Counted from the first letter of the stretch, positions 41,826 to 50,542 are shown. The stretch is DNA of 52,070 nucleotides from Hyphomicrobiales bacterium (GCA_900465675.1 UBJR01000016.1:1-52070), one strand, 5' to 3'. Numbers and translations: made by a program. Notes: generated from the letters alone by a model not told the origin.

Positions 41826-43160
41826 TCAGATGGTTTTTCCGTCAATAAGACCTAAAGGTGACCTTGGATAGGGGCGTGTTCCAAAAGCCGCCGCGAGGCG
41901 TTGTGCGAACTTGAAGTCGAATCGTGTCAAAAAGCGGTCGAATGGCGCAAAATACGGGATGACCTCCATGTCCCCGGAAAATGCTCCGGACACGATTGCG
42001 TCATCTCCCGCAAACACTGCCGGAGCCGCAGCCATTGCGCGCTTGAGAGCAGATCGCGGTAGGCGATCGTCAACGTCATTTTGCGCTGGCATGGCACCCT
42101 GCTTTTCGACACGGATTTCCGAGCCGGAATGGTTGGCGATCACAAACCGCCCGTCCCAGATGGCGGAGGCGCCCTGCGCAAGCGCGAGTGGCAAGATGCC
42201 GCGGTCCTCGCGCGTCAGGTAAAGACCGTCACGCCGCCAGTCGAAGACCACCCGGCCAGCCGTCACCCTCCCCGGCTCGCCGGTTCCGAGAAATGCAAGG
42301 ACGCGTTCGAGCGACGAAGACGAGAGCGGAAACGCCTGCCCGCCGAAAACAGCTGCCAGACGGCCGAGCGCATAGCAAAAGGCCGGATCGCCAACATCGA
42401 TCCCTTGTGGCGAAACGCGCCCGAGGCCGCGGTCGGCGAGAGAGAAATGCCGGTCGAGCCAGTCTGCAGCACTTTCCGCAAGCGCCGCTCTCGTTTCCAT
42501 GGAAGGCATGTCGAGACGGTCGGCGCTTTGCGCAGCGAGGGCTGCGCGCGTTCGAACGCGCTCATATTTCATGTCCTCGTTGCTCGGATCATCCGACCAG
42601 CCGATATGGCTGGCGGTGAGCAGCGCGCGAATGTCCGCTCGGCTGGAGGCAAGCAGAGGGCGGGCGATCCAGATGCTGCGATCGAACAGCATGGCGTCGG
42701 CAATCCCGGTCTCGGCTGCGGACGTGGCGCCACGGTCGGCGCGCATCGCCAGCGTTTCGATCTGATCATCGAGCGTGTGGGCGGTAACAACAAGATCTGC
42801 GCCGAGTTTCCGCGCGGCGGCGGCGAGCAACTGATAGCGGGCCTCGCGCGCAGCGGCCATGATGCCGGTCTTCGGCTTCGGACCTGTCCAGCGGCAGATG
42901 AGATGATCTATGGAAAGAGAATGGCAGAGAGCAGCGGCAGCGCGCGCTTCATCCGCAGAGCCAGGGCGCAGATCGTGATCGACGGTGGCGGCGCAGAGCG
43001 AGAATTTCGATTGGAATTTGATGGCTTCGTTGAGGGCGACGAGAAGGCCGGTGGAATCGCTGCCCCCTGAAATCGCGACGAGAATGCGCGTGGGTTCGGC
43101 AAGCGATTGGAGAAAGCGGCTGACCGCAGCCTCGGGCGACAGGATGGCTTCCGGAGACAA
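41826..43160 (-). CDS. tilS: tRNA(Ile)-lysidine synthase
   Basis: TilS converts C34 of the CAT-anticodon isoleucine tRNA to lysidine so that it reads AUA. The 444-residue protein has the PP-loop ILVAISGGSDSTGLLVAL near residue 26, TVDHDLRPGSADEA, TAHTLDDQIETLAMR and DPSNEDMKYERVRTR in the family order. It then has a poorly conserved C-terminal half. The frame starts with TTG at 43160, 11 bp after the cpoB stop, preceded by AAGGG. It lies between cpoB and ftsH, the common arrangement in this group. Confidence 0.92.
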   Translation of the reverse strand: MSPEAILSPEAAVSRFLQSLAEPTRILVAISGGSDSTGLLVALNEAIKFQSKFSLCAATVDHDLRPGSADEARAAAALCHSLSIDHLICRWTGPKPKTGIMAAAREARYQLLAAAARKLGADLVVTAHTLDDQIETLAMRADRGATSAAETGIADAMLFDRSIWIARPLLASSRADIRALLTASHIGWSDDPSNEDMKYERVRTRAALAAQSADRLDMPSMETRAALAESAADWLDRHFSLADRGLGRVSPQGIDVGDPAFCYALGRLAAVFGGQAFPLSSSSLERVLAFLGTGEPGRVTAGRVVFDWRRDGLYLTREDRGILPLALAQGASAIWDGRFVIANHSGSEIRVEKQGAMPAQNDVDDRLPRSALKRAMAAAPAVFAGDDAIVSGAFSGDMEVIPYFAPFDRFLTRFDFKFAQRLAAAFGTRPYPRSPLGLIDGKTI

Positions 43161-43171
43161 ACCGGAAACCC

Positions 43172-44209
43172 TTAGCAGGCGAGACGCTTCTGTTCGCTCG
43201 CGACCTTGCTTATGACGGCGCGCGATGCCTTCGGGTAGCGCTTCGAGACTTCCTTGAGCGTGGCGCAGGCCGTATCGGTGTTGTCGAGCGCAGCCAGCGA
43301 CATGCCAAGCTTCAAGAGCATTTCCGGCGCCTTTTCCGACGAGCCGTATTTCTGATGTGCGTTCAGGAAGGTCTTGGCCGCTTCATTGAACTTGCCCTGC
43401 GAATAAAGCGCTTCACCGAGCCAGAAATTCGCATCCGCCGCCCGGGCGCTGCCCGGATACTGCGCGATGTACTGGGTGAATTCCTGCTCCGCCGTGCCGT
43501 AGTCGCCTGAGAGAACATGGCCGTAGGCAGCCTTGTACTGGTCGGCCTCGCTGCCGAGCGATGCCGTCTGCTGCGGCGAAGCGCCGGAGCCCGGAGGTGG
43601 CAGCGGCGCAGAACCGACCTCGGCGCCCGGATTGACCGTGCCGCCGATCGGATTGCCGTTCTGGTCGAAGTCCATCGAACCCAGCTGCTGCGGCGGCTGG
43701 CCAAGACCGCTGTTCGACGGCACGTCGTTGGAGGGAGCCGTTTCGGCTCCCTGCGGTGCTTCGATGATCGTCGCGACGTCATCGCCGCCCTGCCCCTGGG
43801 AACCGGCCTGCGCCTGGTTCGTCGATGCGGGGGGAACGTCGGCTTCGCTCTTCTTGGTGCCCTTGGTGCTGCCGCCGGTCGAACCGCCGCCTGCGCCGCC
43901 ACCGCCCTTTTCAAGCTGCTGGAAACGGAACTCGTTGTCCTCCTGCGTCTTGCGCAGCGATTCCTGCATCTGCAGGATCTGATAGCTCATCTCTTCGATG
44001 CGGCCGTTCAGCTGGCGCAGCTGATCTTCCAGCTGCTGGACGCGCATTTCCGTGCCGCTGCTCTGCACGTTGACGACGGGAGGCTGCGCCTGCGTCTGCA
44101 CCGGCTTGCCGCCAAGGTTCAGACCGAGAAACGAGGCGGAATATGCCGCTCGCTCGGTCCCCGTCACAGCCGCGAGGCAGAGCACCCCTGCCACGACATA
44201 TTTCTTCAT
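43172..44209 (-). CDS. cpoB: Cell division coordinator CpoB (YbgF)
   Basis: This periplasmic Tol-associated protein coordinates peptidoglycan synthesis with outer-membrane constriction. The 345-residue protein has a signal peptide (MKKYVVAGVLCLAAVTG), an N-terminal coiled-coil trimerisation region (MRVQQLEDQLRQLNGRIEEM, near residue 55) and a long Gly/Ser/Pro/Gln-rich linker (about residues 100-215). Three TPR-like repeats follow, starting at EADQYKAAYGHVLSGDYGTAEQEF. The linker is long compared with E. coli CpoB (about 260 residues in all). The ATG at 44209 starts the signal peptide; the open frame upstream is ignored. Confidence 0.92.
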   Translation of the reverse strand: MKKYVVAGVLCLAAVTGTERAAYSASFLGLNLGGKPVQTQAQPPVVNVQSSGTEMRVQQLEDQLRQLNGRIEEMSYQILQMQESLRKTQEDNEFRFQQLEKGGGGAGGGSTGGSTKGTKKSEADVPPASTNQAQAGSQGQGGDDVATIIEAPQGAETAPSNDVPSNSGLGQPPQQLGSMDFDQNGNPIGGTVNPGAEVGSAPLPPPGSGASPQQTASLGSEADQYKAAYGHVLSGDYGTAEQEFTQYIAQYPGSARAADANFWLGEALYSQGKFNEAAKTFLNAHQKYGSSEKAPEMLLKLGMSLAALDNTDTACATLKEVSKRYPKASRAVISKVASEQKRLAC

Positions 44210-44317
44210 AGGTATCGTCCTGTCCCAGTGATTCTTCGCGCCCCGATGGCACGAACAGGAGATTTTGCCAATTGCTTTCAAAAAGCAACGGAGTCTGGCC
44301 AAAGTGTGTTCAAAAAG

Positions 44318-44346
44318 AAAAGGCGGCCCGCGAACAGACCGCCTTT
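44318..44346 (-). terminator. Terminator of pal
   Basis: AAAGGCGG and CCGCCTTT pair around a 12-nt loop, and the minus strand continues TTCTTTTTG. It should stop most transcripts from pal before cpoB. Confidence 0.8.
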
Positions 44347-44372
44347 CCAAAATGTAATGCGATTTCCGCGGA

Positions 44373-44903
44373 TTACATGCCTGCGCCACCGAGAACGGTA
44401 ACGGCGCGGCGGTTCTGCGACCAGCAGGAAATATCGTCGCAGACGGCAACCGGACGTTCCTTGCCGTAGGAGATCGTCTTCAGGCGCTGAGCGGGAACGC
44501 CGCGCGAAGCGAGGTAGTCCTTGGTGGCAGCCGCACGGCGTGCACCGAGAGCCAGGTTGTATTCGCGCGTGCCGCGTTCGTCGGCATGGCCTTCGACGGT
44601 GATTGCGTAGTTCGGATAGCGGGCGAGCCACTGTGCCTGACGGTCGAGCGTCTGGGCAGCGTCTGCGCGGATCGACGTGGAGTCGGTGTCGAAGAAGATG
44701 CGGTCGCCGACGTTGACGGTGAAGTCCTGAGCCGAACCCGGCGTTGCTGCACCGGCGCCAAGGCCGAGATCGCCAGCGCTGTTGGCCATGTTCTTCTTGT
44801 TGGCGCAGCCTGCGAGAGCGAGGCCAGCGACGAGCGCGATCATGACGGGGTTGCGGGCGAGGCTCTGCATGCGGCTCATTGCCGGGGTATGAATTCGGCT
44901 CAT
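44373..44903 (-). CDS. pal: Peptidoglycan-associated lipoprotein Pal
   Basis: Pal is anchored in the outer membrane and binds peptidoglycan, TolB and TolA. The 176-residue precursor has a lipobox LALAGC near residue 33 and an OmpA-like domain with VGDRIFFDTDS, ITVEGHADERGTREYNLALGARRA and KTISYGKERP. The start ATG at 44903 follows AAGGAGAC at six bases; an upstream ATG at 44927 is less likely. The signal region contains a short duplicated MSRxxTPAMSRMQ-like stretch, so an inner ATG is also possible. Two extra Cys (CDDISC) near the C-terminus could form a disulfide. Confidence 0.94.
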   Translation of the reverse strand: MSRIHTPAMSRMQSLARNPVMIALVAGLALAGCANKKNMANSAGDLGLGAGAATPGSAQDFTVNVGDRIFFDTDSTSIRADAAQTLDRQAQWLARYPNYAITVEGHADERGTREYNLALGARRAAATKDYLASRGVPAQRLKTISYGKERPVAVCDDISCWSQNRRAVTVLGGAGM

Positions 44904-45060
44904 GGCCGGGTCTCCTTGCGACTTCATCAGGGTTGCCGGACTGTAACCGTACGAGGTTAATCGGCGCTCAAGAAGTATGGTTAATGATTTACTGATTTGT
45001 CCCTACATTGCCCATTTTCAGGACTTTGCGGCGACATGAAGGCGTATTCCGGGCCGTCCA

Positions 45061-46371
45061 CTACTCCAGCAGCGGCGACCATGCCGGGTCGGAAGCGTAG
45101 TTCGGAGTCTTGATGAGCTGTTCGTTGTAGCCCGTCAGGTCGATCGAGTAGAGCTGCGGACCACCGGCACCGGCGGCCTGGCGGAAGAACATCAGCACGC
45201 GGCCGTTCGGCGCCCAGGTCGGGCCTTCGTTATGGAAGCCCGTCGTCAGGATACGCTCGCCAGAGCCATCCGGCTTCATCACGCCGATCGAGAACTTGCC
45301 GCCCGACTGCTTGGTGAAGGCGATCAGATCGCCACGCGGAGACCAGACCGGCGTCGAATAGTTGCCGTCGCCGAAGGAGATACGCGTCTGGCCGGAACCA
45401 TCGGCATTCATCACGTAGATCTGCTGGTGGCCGCCACGGTCGCTTTCGAAGACGATACGGCCGCCATCGGGAGCATAGGACGGCGACGTGTCGATCGCCG
45501 CCGTCGAGGTCAGGCGCGTCGTGGTGCGCGAGCGCAGGTCCATCGTGTAGATATTGGCGTTGCCTTCCTGCTGAAGGCTCATCACCACCTTCTGGCCGTC
45601 AGGCGAGAAGCGCGGGGAGAAGGTCATGCCGGGGAAATTGCCGACCACTTCGCGCTGTCCGGTTTCCAGCTGCAACAGGTAGACGCGCGGCTGCTGGTTG
45701 GCGAAGGACATGTAGGTGACTTCCTGGCGGTTCGGCGAGAAGCGCGGCGTCAGGACGAGGTCGCTGCCGTCGGTCAGGGTACGGACGTTGAAGCCGTCCT
45801 GGTCCATGATGGCGAGTTGGCGCTTGCGCTGCTGCTTGGTGCCGGATTCCGACACGAAGACGACGCGGGTATCGAAATAGCCTTCTTCGCCGGTGATCTG
45901 CTTGTAGATCGCGTCAGCGATGATGTGGGCCACGCGGCGCCAGTTTTCCGGCTGCGTGTAGAACTGCTGACCGGTCATCTGCTGGCCGGCAAACGTATCC
46001 CAGAGGCGGAACTCGGCGCGCAGACGGCCGTCGGCCTCCTGCGTCACACGGCCGGTCACCAGCGCTTGCGCATTGATGACCTTCCAGTCCTCGAAGCGCG
46101 GAGCGGCATCGGGGTTGGAGATCTTCTCGATGAAGGCGTTCTTGTTGACGGGCGCGAAAAGGCCCGAGCGCTGCAGGTCGGCGGCAATCACCTGAGAAAC
46201 CTGCGCGCCCATGTCGCCCTGCAGGAAGTCGGTGACGGCGATCGGCAGCGGCTGGACGTTACCCTTGTTGATGTTGATTTCGACGAGCGCGTTCGCAGGC
46301 GTCGTAAACGCACCCACGGTGACGAGACCCGCCACCATCATCAAGGCGCGGAGAAGGGAAGACTTTCTCAT
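45061..46371 (-). CDS. tolB: Tol-Pal system periplasmic protein TolB
   Basis: TolB is a beta-propeller that shuttles between Pal and the TolA complex. The 436-residue precursor has a signal peptide (ending near TPANA), an N-terminal domain with VEININKGNVQPLPIAV, and six propeller blades with repeated FSPDG/WSPRG signatures (for example RFSPNRQEVTYMS, RFSPDGQKV, YAPDGGRIVFESDRGG, WSPRGDLIAF). The ATG at 46371 is chosen. An ATG at 46392, directly abutting the tolA stop and preceded by AGGG, is an alternative that adds seven residues. A 157-bp gap leads to pal. Confidence 0.94.
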   Translation of the reverse strand: MRKSSLLRALMMVAGLVTVGAFTTPANALVEININKGNVQPLPIAVTDFLQGDMGAQVSQVIAADLQRSGLFAPVNKNAFIEKISNPDAAPRFEDWKVINAQALVTGRVTQEADGRLRAEFRLWDTFAGQQMTGQQFYTQPENWRRVAHIIADAIYKQITGEEGYFDTRVVFVSESGTKQQRKRQLAIMDQDGFNVRTLTDGSDLVLTPRFSPNRQEVTYMSFANQQPRVYLLQLETGQREVVGNFPGMTFSPRFSPDGQKVVMSLQQEGNANIYTMDLRSRTTTRLTSTAAIDTSPSYAPDGGRIVFESDRGGHQQIYVMNADGSGQTRISFGDGNYSTPVWSPRGDLIAFTKQSGGKFSIGVMKPDGSGERILTTGFHNEGPTWAPNGRVLMFFRQAAGAGGPQLYSIDLTGYNEQLIKTPNYASDPAWSPLLE

Positions 46372-46392
46372 ATGACAAAGGCCTTTCAGCAT

Positions 46393-47529
46393 TTAAATCC
46401 CTAGATCGCTGGGATCGAAGTTCACGACGACTTCGTTCCAGGCATCGTATTTATCTTTTGGAAGCGTGGAGAACGGCGCGGACTTCATGATCGCGCGATA
46501 GGCACCGCCGGCAAGCGCGCGGCGGGTCGAATCGTTATCGCCGCCGGTTGCTTCGACTTCGGGCTGGCCGATGATGTTGCCGTCTTCATCGAGCTTCATG
46601 TGCACCTTGATGCGCACGTCGCCCATGCCTTCCATGCCCGGAATGACGTTCCAGTTGCCGGCGATCGCGCTCTTCAGCGCATCCATCTCGCTCATCGACA
46701 GCTTTGAAGCACCTTGCGTCGCCTTCTTGGCGCCGAGCGAGGCTTCCTGGGTCGAACGCTTGGTGCCGCCGGCAGAAGGATCGGTCTTGTTCAGGAGTGC
46801 AGCAATGTCGTCGGCGTTGAAGTCGCTCTTCATCGAAGATGCGGATTTCGCCACGTCGCGCTTCTGATCGTCCTTCTTCTTGTCGGTCGGCTTTTCAGCG
46901 GTCTTGGGCTGGTCCTGGGGCTTTTCCGGCGGCTTCTCGGCCTGCTTTTCCTCAGGCGGCTTCACCTGTGGCTTGGCGACAGGAGTCGGGACCTTGTCCG
47001 GCAGCGCTTCGGCGTCGGGCTTCGGCGCCTCTTCGGGCTTGGCTTCCTCGACCGGCTTCTCCTCCGGCTTCGGCGGGGTCGGCGCGACGTCGGGCTTGGT
47101 CTGCGGAATGGAAGCGACTTCCTTCGGCTGCTCGACCTCGGTCTCTTCCTTGTTGACTTCCTTCACCTCGTTCGGGATCGGATCGATCTTCTGCGCCGGC
47201 TTCTCGCTCGAATTGGCAGCCGCCGCATCCGTATTGCTCGGCTTGGCGTTCGGCACCGGCGGTGTCTTGAGATCAACCTTGTTGTCGCCGGCATTTTCGC
47301 CCTGATCAGGGGTCGGCGGACGCGTCGTCGGCTTCGGCGCCGACGTTTCCTTCATCGGCGCCTTCTTGTCGCCCTGCTGCATCTGGGTGATCGATTCGAC
47401 CGGCACCAGATCAACCGGCATCGCTTCGAAATCATCAACCTTGAAATGCTCGGGCGAGCCAATGGTCACCAGCGCTGCAGCGAGCACCAGTCCATGCAGA
47501 ACAGCAGATGTGACGACGCTGGTCTTCAT
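46393..47529 (-). CDS. tolA: Tol-Pal system protein TolA
   Basis: TolA spans the periplasm and links the TolQR motor to TolB/Pal. The 378-residue protein has one N-terminal membrane helix (VVTSAVLHGLVLAAALVTI). About 200 residues rich in Pro, Lys, Glu and Ala follow (an extended Pro-Lys/Glu-Lys region rather than the Ala-rich helix of E. coli), and then a C-terminal TonB-like domain (GDVRIKVHMKLDEDGNIIG). It lies 8 bp after tolR and abuts tolB. Sequence similarity outside the ends is low, so the call rests on position, topology and the C-terminal domain. Confidence 0.9.
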   Translation of the reverse strand: MKTSVVTSAVLHGLVLAAALVTIGSPEHFKVDDFEAMPVDLVPVESITQMQQGDKKAPMKETSAPKPTTRPPTPDQGENAGDNKVDLKTPPVPNAKPSNTDAAAANSSEKPAQKIDPIPNEVKEVNKEETEVEQPKEVASIPQTKPDVAPTPPKPEEKPVEEAKPEEAPKPDAEALPDKVPTPVAKPQVKPPEEKQAEKPPEKPQDQPKTAEKPTDKKKDDQKRDVAKSASSMKSDFNADDIAALLNKTDPSAGGTKRSTQEASLGAKKATQGASKLSMSEMDALKSAIAGNWNVIPGMEGMGDVRIKVHMKLDEDGNIIGQPEVEATGGDNDSTRRALAGGAYRAIMKSAPFSTLPKDKYDAWNEVVVNFDPSDLGI

Positions 47530-47537
47530 CTTGCTTT

Positions 47538-47993
47538 CTACTGGTCCTTCTTCTGCTGCGTGACTAGGCCGATATTCTTGAAGCCCGCACCCTGGATGCG
47601 CGCCATCACATCAGCGATCACGCCGTAAGGCGCCGTCGCGTCGCCGCGAACGAAGATGCGTTCGTTGTAACCCGTCGTCGCAATCGCCTCGAGCTTCGCG
47701 GCAATCTCTTCAGCCGGGATCGTCGTTTCCTGCAGATACACCTGGCCGTCGTTCTTGACCGAGATCGTGATCGGCTGGGTCTCGGAATTCAGCGCCTTGG
47801 CCTGCGTTTCCGGCAGGTCGATCGGCACGCCGACCGTCATCATCGGTGCTGCGACCATGAAGATGATCAACAACACCAGCATGACGTCGACAAGCGGCGT
47901 CACGTTGATTTCGGAAATTACGTTCTTGTTCCGGCCACCGCGGCGGCGGCGTCCGCCACCGCTCCCGGAATTGCCTCCAACAGCCATACCCAT
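47538..47993 (-). CDS. tolR: Tol-Pal system protein TolR (ExbD family)
   Basis: This 151-residue inner-membrane protein has a basic, Gly/Arg-rich N-terminus (GGGRRRRGGRNK). A single membrane helix follows with the functional Asp in INVTPLVDVMLVLLIIFMV, and then a periplasmic domain with FVRGDATAPYGVIADVMARI. With TolQ it makes the proton-driven motor. The ATG is 21 bp after the tolQ stop. Length and motif are typical. Confidence 0.95.
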   Translation of the reverse strand: MGMAVGGNSGSGGGRRRRGGRNKNVISEINVTPLVDVMLVLLIIFMVAAPMMTVGVPIDLPETQAKALNSETQPITISVKNDGQVYLQETTIPAEEIAAKLEAIATTGYNERIFVRGDATAPYGVIADVMARIQGAGFKNIGLVTQQKKDQ

Positions 47994-48014
47994 GGTCGTA
48001 CTCCCGCCGTTCCG

Positions 48015-48734
48015 TTACTGCGCGGCCTGGCGCGGCTGCAGCTTTTCATCGATCTGGCGCGAAAGGATGGCGGAGAATTCATCCGCGAAGCCTTCCATGC
48101 GAGCCGAAAGCTTGCCGGCATCGGCGGAGAACTTGTTATAGGCGATAACCGCCGGAATAGCGGCGACGAGGCCGATAGCCGTCGCAAGAAGCGCTTCGGC
48201 GATACCCGGCGCCACAACCGCGAGGTTGGTCGACTTCGAACCGGCGATAGCCTGGAACGAGGTCATGATACCGACAACCGTGCCGAAGAGACCGATGAAC
48301 GGACCGGCCGAACCGATCGTTGCAAGCGAGCCCAAGCGGGACGAAAGTGTTTCAGATTCACGCGACAGCGTCACGTCCATGGCACGGTCGATACGCATCT
48401 GCAGACCGATCGGCGAGCGCGCACCGCGCTCGAAGGACTTTTTCCATTCGCGCATCGCCGCAACGAAGATCGCCGCGAGGCCGGTGTTGTTGCGCTCGGA
48501 GAGCGTCCTGTAGAGTTCTTCCAGCGACTGGCCCGACCAGAACACCTGTTCGAACTTGTCGAACTGGCGCCGCGCACGGCCATAAGCCAGATACTTGTCG
48601 ATGACGATCGCCCACGTCCAGACAGAGGCCGCGAGAAGCCCGAGCATGACGAGCTTGACGACGATGCCTGCCTGCATGAACAGCGACCAGAGGCTGACGT
48701 CGGCCGTTGCTGCTGCCAATCCTGCTTGTTCCAT
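48015..48734 (-). CDS. tolQ: Tol-Pal system protein TolQ (ExbB family)
   Basis: This 239-residue inner-membrane protein has three helices: about residues 20-42 (GIVVKLVMLGLLAASVWTWAIV), then two near the C-terminus with the conserved TIGSAGPFIGLFGTVVGIM and ALLATAIGLVAAIPAVIAYN segments that form the proton channel with TolR. The ATG at 48734 is preferred over an upstream in-frame start at 48785. It heads tolQRAB. A candidate promoter lies at 48928-48955, giving a leader of about 185 bases. Confidence 0.95.
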   Translation of the reverse strand: MEQAGLAAATADVSLWSLFMQAGIVVKLVMLGLLAASVWTWAIVIDKYLAYGRARRQFDKFEQVFWSGQSLEELYRTLSERNNTGLAAIFVAAMREWKKSFERGARSPIGLQMRIDRAMDVTLSRESETLSSRLGSLATIGSAGPFIGLFGTVVGIMTSFQAIAGSKSTNLAVVAPGIAEALLATAIGLVAAIPAVIAYNKFSADAGKLSARMEGFADEFSAILSRQIDEKLQPRQAAQ

Positions 48735-48902
48735 TGATCCAAAATCCCCGAATCCAAACGCCCGGTGCTTGACCGGGCGGCACAAAAGTGATCTCGCAAG
48801 AAATGTCTGGCGACCGCCGCCCTAAGCCCTGGTCAAGCTTGAAGCTTTTCTTCCGCCTTCCTTGCCGTCAAATTTGGTCAAAGGAAGGCGTGCACCGCAC
48901 AA

Positions 48903-48919
48903 ACTCTGACATTCAGAGT
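48903..48919. repeat. TCAGAG palindrome near the tolQ transcript start
   Basis: ACTCTGA-CAT-TCAGAGT is a perfect 7-bp inverted repeat with a 3-bp centre, just downstream of the -10 box. The TCAGAGT half also occurs in both upstream direct repeats, so it may be one site of a multi-site operator. Confidence 0.6.
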
Positions 48920-48927
48920 AAGACACC

Positions 48928-48955
48928 ATTATGGTTAACACATCGTTAGTGTCAG
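48928..48955 (-). promoter_or_regulatory. Promoter of tolQRAB with CtrA-like site in the spacer
   Basis: On the minus strand CTGACA (48955-48950), a 16-bp spacer and CATAAT (48933-48928) each match the sigma70 consensus at five of six positions. The spacer contains TTAA-N7-TTAG on the plus strand (48935-48949), one base from the CtrA motif TTAA-N7-TTAA. Confidence 0.55.
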
Positions 48956-48988
48956 AGTGCGACTGAGTTGGTGTCAGAGTGCGACTGA
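48949..48988. repeat. Tandem 18-bp direct repeat upstream of tolQ
   Basis: GTGTCAGAGTGCGACTGA occurs at 48949-48966 and again, identical, at 48971-48988, a 22-bp period (two helical turns). The first copy covers the tolQ -35 box. Confidence 0.85.
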
Positions 48989-49151
48989 AAGCTTTAATTC
49001 AGCTGGGTTTTTCTAGCCGGTCAGAACTGATCTGAGCTGGTCCGGCGGCGGAACACCGCACATTTCCTGCAGCGCGGAAATTCCTTCACATGAAACTCAT
49101 GTTTTTGCAAGAGCCGGTTTACAGCCGTTCTACAGCATAAAACGCTTCCTT

Positions 49152-49607
49152 TTAGCCTGCGTCAGCCGCAATCAGCATCTGCTTCGCCAAGCCCTCCGGC
49201 AGGCGGCGCGGCCGGCCCTTGGCGTTGATGACAGCGATGATGACCTTTGCCGCGATCAGCGGCGTTTCGCCGCGGCGGATTTCCTGCGACAGAATCATCT
49301 TGGCGCCGCCCGCCTTTTCGGTCCGCGTGACGATTGTCAGGATATCGTCCATCCGCGCCGGGCTCTTGAAGTCGATCTCCATGCGGTGGACGACGAAAAC
49401 CAGCCCTTCATCATCGGCGGTGATAAGCTCGCGCTGTTCGACACCGAGGCAACGCAGGTAGTCGGTGCGTCCGCGCTCGAGGAAATGCAGGTAGCGGGCG
49501 TGATAGACGAGGCCGGAGAAATCGGTGTCTTCATAGTAGACGCGCTGGACCAGCTTGTGGCCCTCGTCCGTCAGCTTGCCCGAAATCGAAAAACTCTCAT
49601 CCACCAT
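49152..49607 (-). CDS. ybgC: Tol-Pal-associated acyl-CoA thioesterase YbgC
   Basis: This 151-residue hot-dog-fold thioesterase has the catalytic motif YYEDTDFSGLVYHARYLHFLERGR (Asp near residue 32) and then VVHRMEIDFKSPARMDD. It hydrolyses acyl-CoA or acyl carrier thioesters and is encoded before tolQ in many proteobacteria. Here 417 bp with its own promoter elements separate it from tolQ. GGAGACGG precedes the ATG. The gene is divergent from the 235-residue hypothetical. Confidence 0.93.
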   Translation of the reverse strand: MVDESFSISGKLTDEGHKLVQRVYYEDTDFSGLVYHARYLHFLERGRTDYLRCLGVEQRELITADDEGLVFVVHRMEIDFKSPARMDDILTIVTRTEKAGGAKMILSQEIRRGETPLIAAKVIIAVINAKGRPRRLPEGLAKQMLIAADAG

Positions 49608-49834
49608 AGCCGTCTCCAGATGGGCATGCCTGCCAAGTCGTCATCGTTCTCCGTCTCCCCCGATAGTGGATGAGCAAGCCGGAGGCAATGCGGCGAGGAT
49701 TGCAGAGAGGGCTGAATCCGTCACCCTGCCGCGCTGCATCGTTGCGAGACACAAAAGACGCTCGCCCGGCGTTTGCTGCCAAGGCCCGCGCAAGCCTGAA
49801 GTTGCAGAAATCATCTCTGACGATATCGGGGGAT

Positions 49835-50542
49835 ATGATGCAGGTCGCACAGTCGAATGCGCTGAACATACTGCGCAGCACACCACAACAGTCGATTGCG
49901 GCCTACGCAACACCTAGCAGCGATCCGCAGGTCCGGCTGGCCGAGCGCGCCGATCAGGCCCTCGCCGCCCTGCAGCAGGACAAGAAATCGTCTTCCGATA
50001 TCGCCAAGGAACGCGCCGCGCGCAAACTTGCAGAACTGCAGCAGCAGGTGGAGATGCTGAAGAGCGGCGGGCTCTCGCCCGAAGCCACGGCGCGGCTCGC
50101 CGCACAGCTGTCACAGAAGATTGCCTCGGCCGCAGCGCAATTTGCCTCTTCCATCGCTGGTGTGGGCGCAACGCCCGGCGCCGTCACGGCTGCATCTGCC
50201 GAGGCGGGCACAGGCGGAGCAGCGGTCGCATCCAGCAGCGCGGATGCGGCACAAGCCGAAGGACCGGCGGATGCTACCGCCGCGGAAAGTGAGCCTGTCG
50301 ATACCGTTCAGGCCCGCAAGGCCTATGAGGAAACCGCCGCCGATGGCGAACACCAGACATCCGGCATTTCCGATGAGGATCGGAAGACGCTGGAAAAGCT
50401 GCAGTCGCTTCTGCGCGAGGTCCGTCAGATCCTCGAAAAGGCGATGGATGAAGTGAGAAACGGCAAGACCGGCGGCGACTACACGCAGGCCATGCCGCTT
50501 CCAACCGGTTCGTCGGGCATTCCGTCAAGCATCGTCATCTAG
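49835..50542 (+). CDS. Hypothetical helical protein, Ala-rich linker
   Basis: I do not recognise this 235-residue protein. It has no signal or membrane helix. An N-terminal charged helical part (residues 30-75, QQDKKSSSDIAKERAARKLA and EMLKSGGLSPEATARLAAQL) is followed by an Ala/Ser/Thr-rich low-complexity stretch (about 100-155). A C-terminal predicted coiled coil (EDRKTLEKLQSLLREVRQIL) and a polar tail complete it. The frame is open from 49670, but the ATG pair at 49835/49838 after CGGGGGAT is the better start. Composition is like many alphaproteobacterial low-similarity proteins; no function is assigned. Confidence 0.7.
   Translation: MMQVAQSNALNILRSTPQQSIAAYATPSSDPQVRLAERADQALAALQQDKKSSSDIAKERAARKLAELQQQVEMLKSGGLSPEATARLAAQLSQKIASAAAQFASSIAGVGATPGAVTAASAEAGTGGAAVASSSADAAQAEGPADATAAESEPVDTVQARKAYEETAADGEHQTSGISDEDRKTLEKLQSLLREVRQILEKAMDEVRNGKTGGDYTQAMPLPTGSSGIPSSIVI

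Larger units (their letters stand above)
48735..49151. other. 417-bp ybgC-tolQ intergenic region
   Basis: No gene is evident. It holds the tolQ promoter, two direct copies of an 18-mer, a TCAGAG palindrome and a TTAA-N7-TTAG site (listed separately). The rest, toward ybgC, shows an AT-richer stretch around 49090-49150 and no clear terminator. Confidence 0.7.

Noticed and set aside
48949..48988. CRISPR-like short direct repeats
   Set aside because: Only two copies with a 4-bp gap between them, no spacers and no cas genes.
49802..49829. Promoter TTGCAG-N16-TATCGG before the 235-residue gene
   Set aside because: It would start transcription at or inside the chosen start codon, so it is unlikely unless the mRNA is leaderless.
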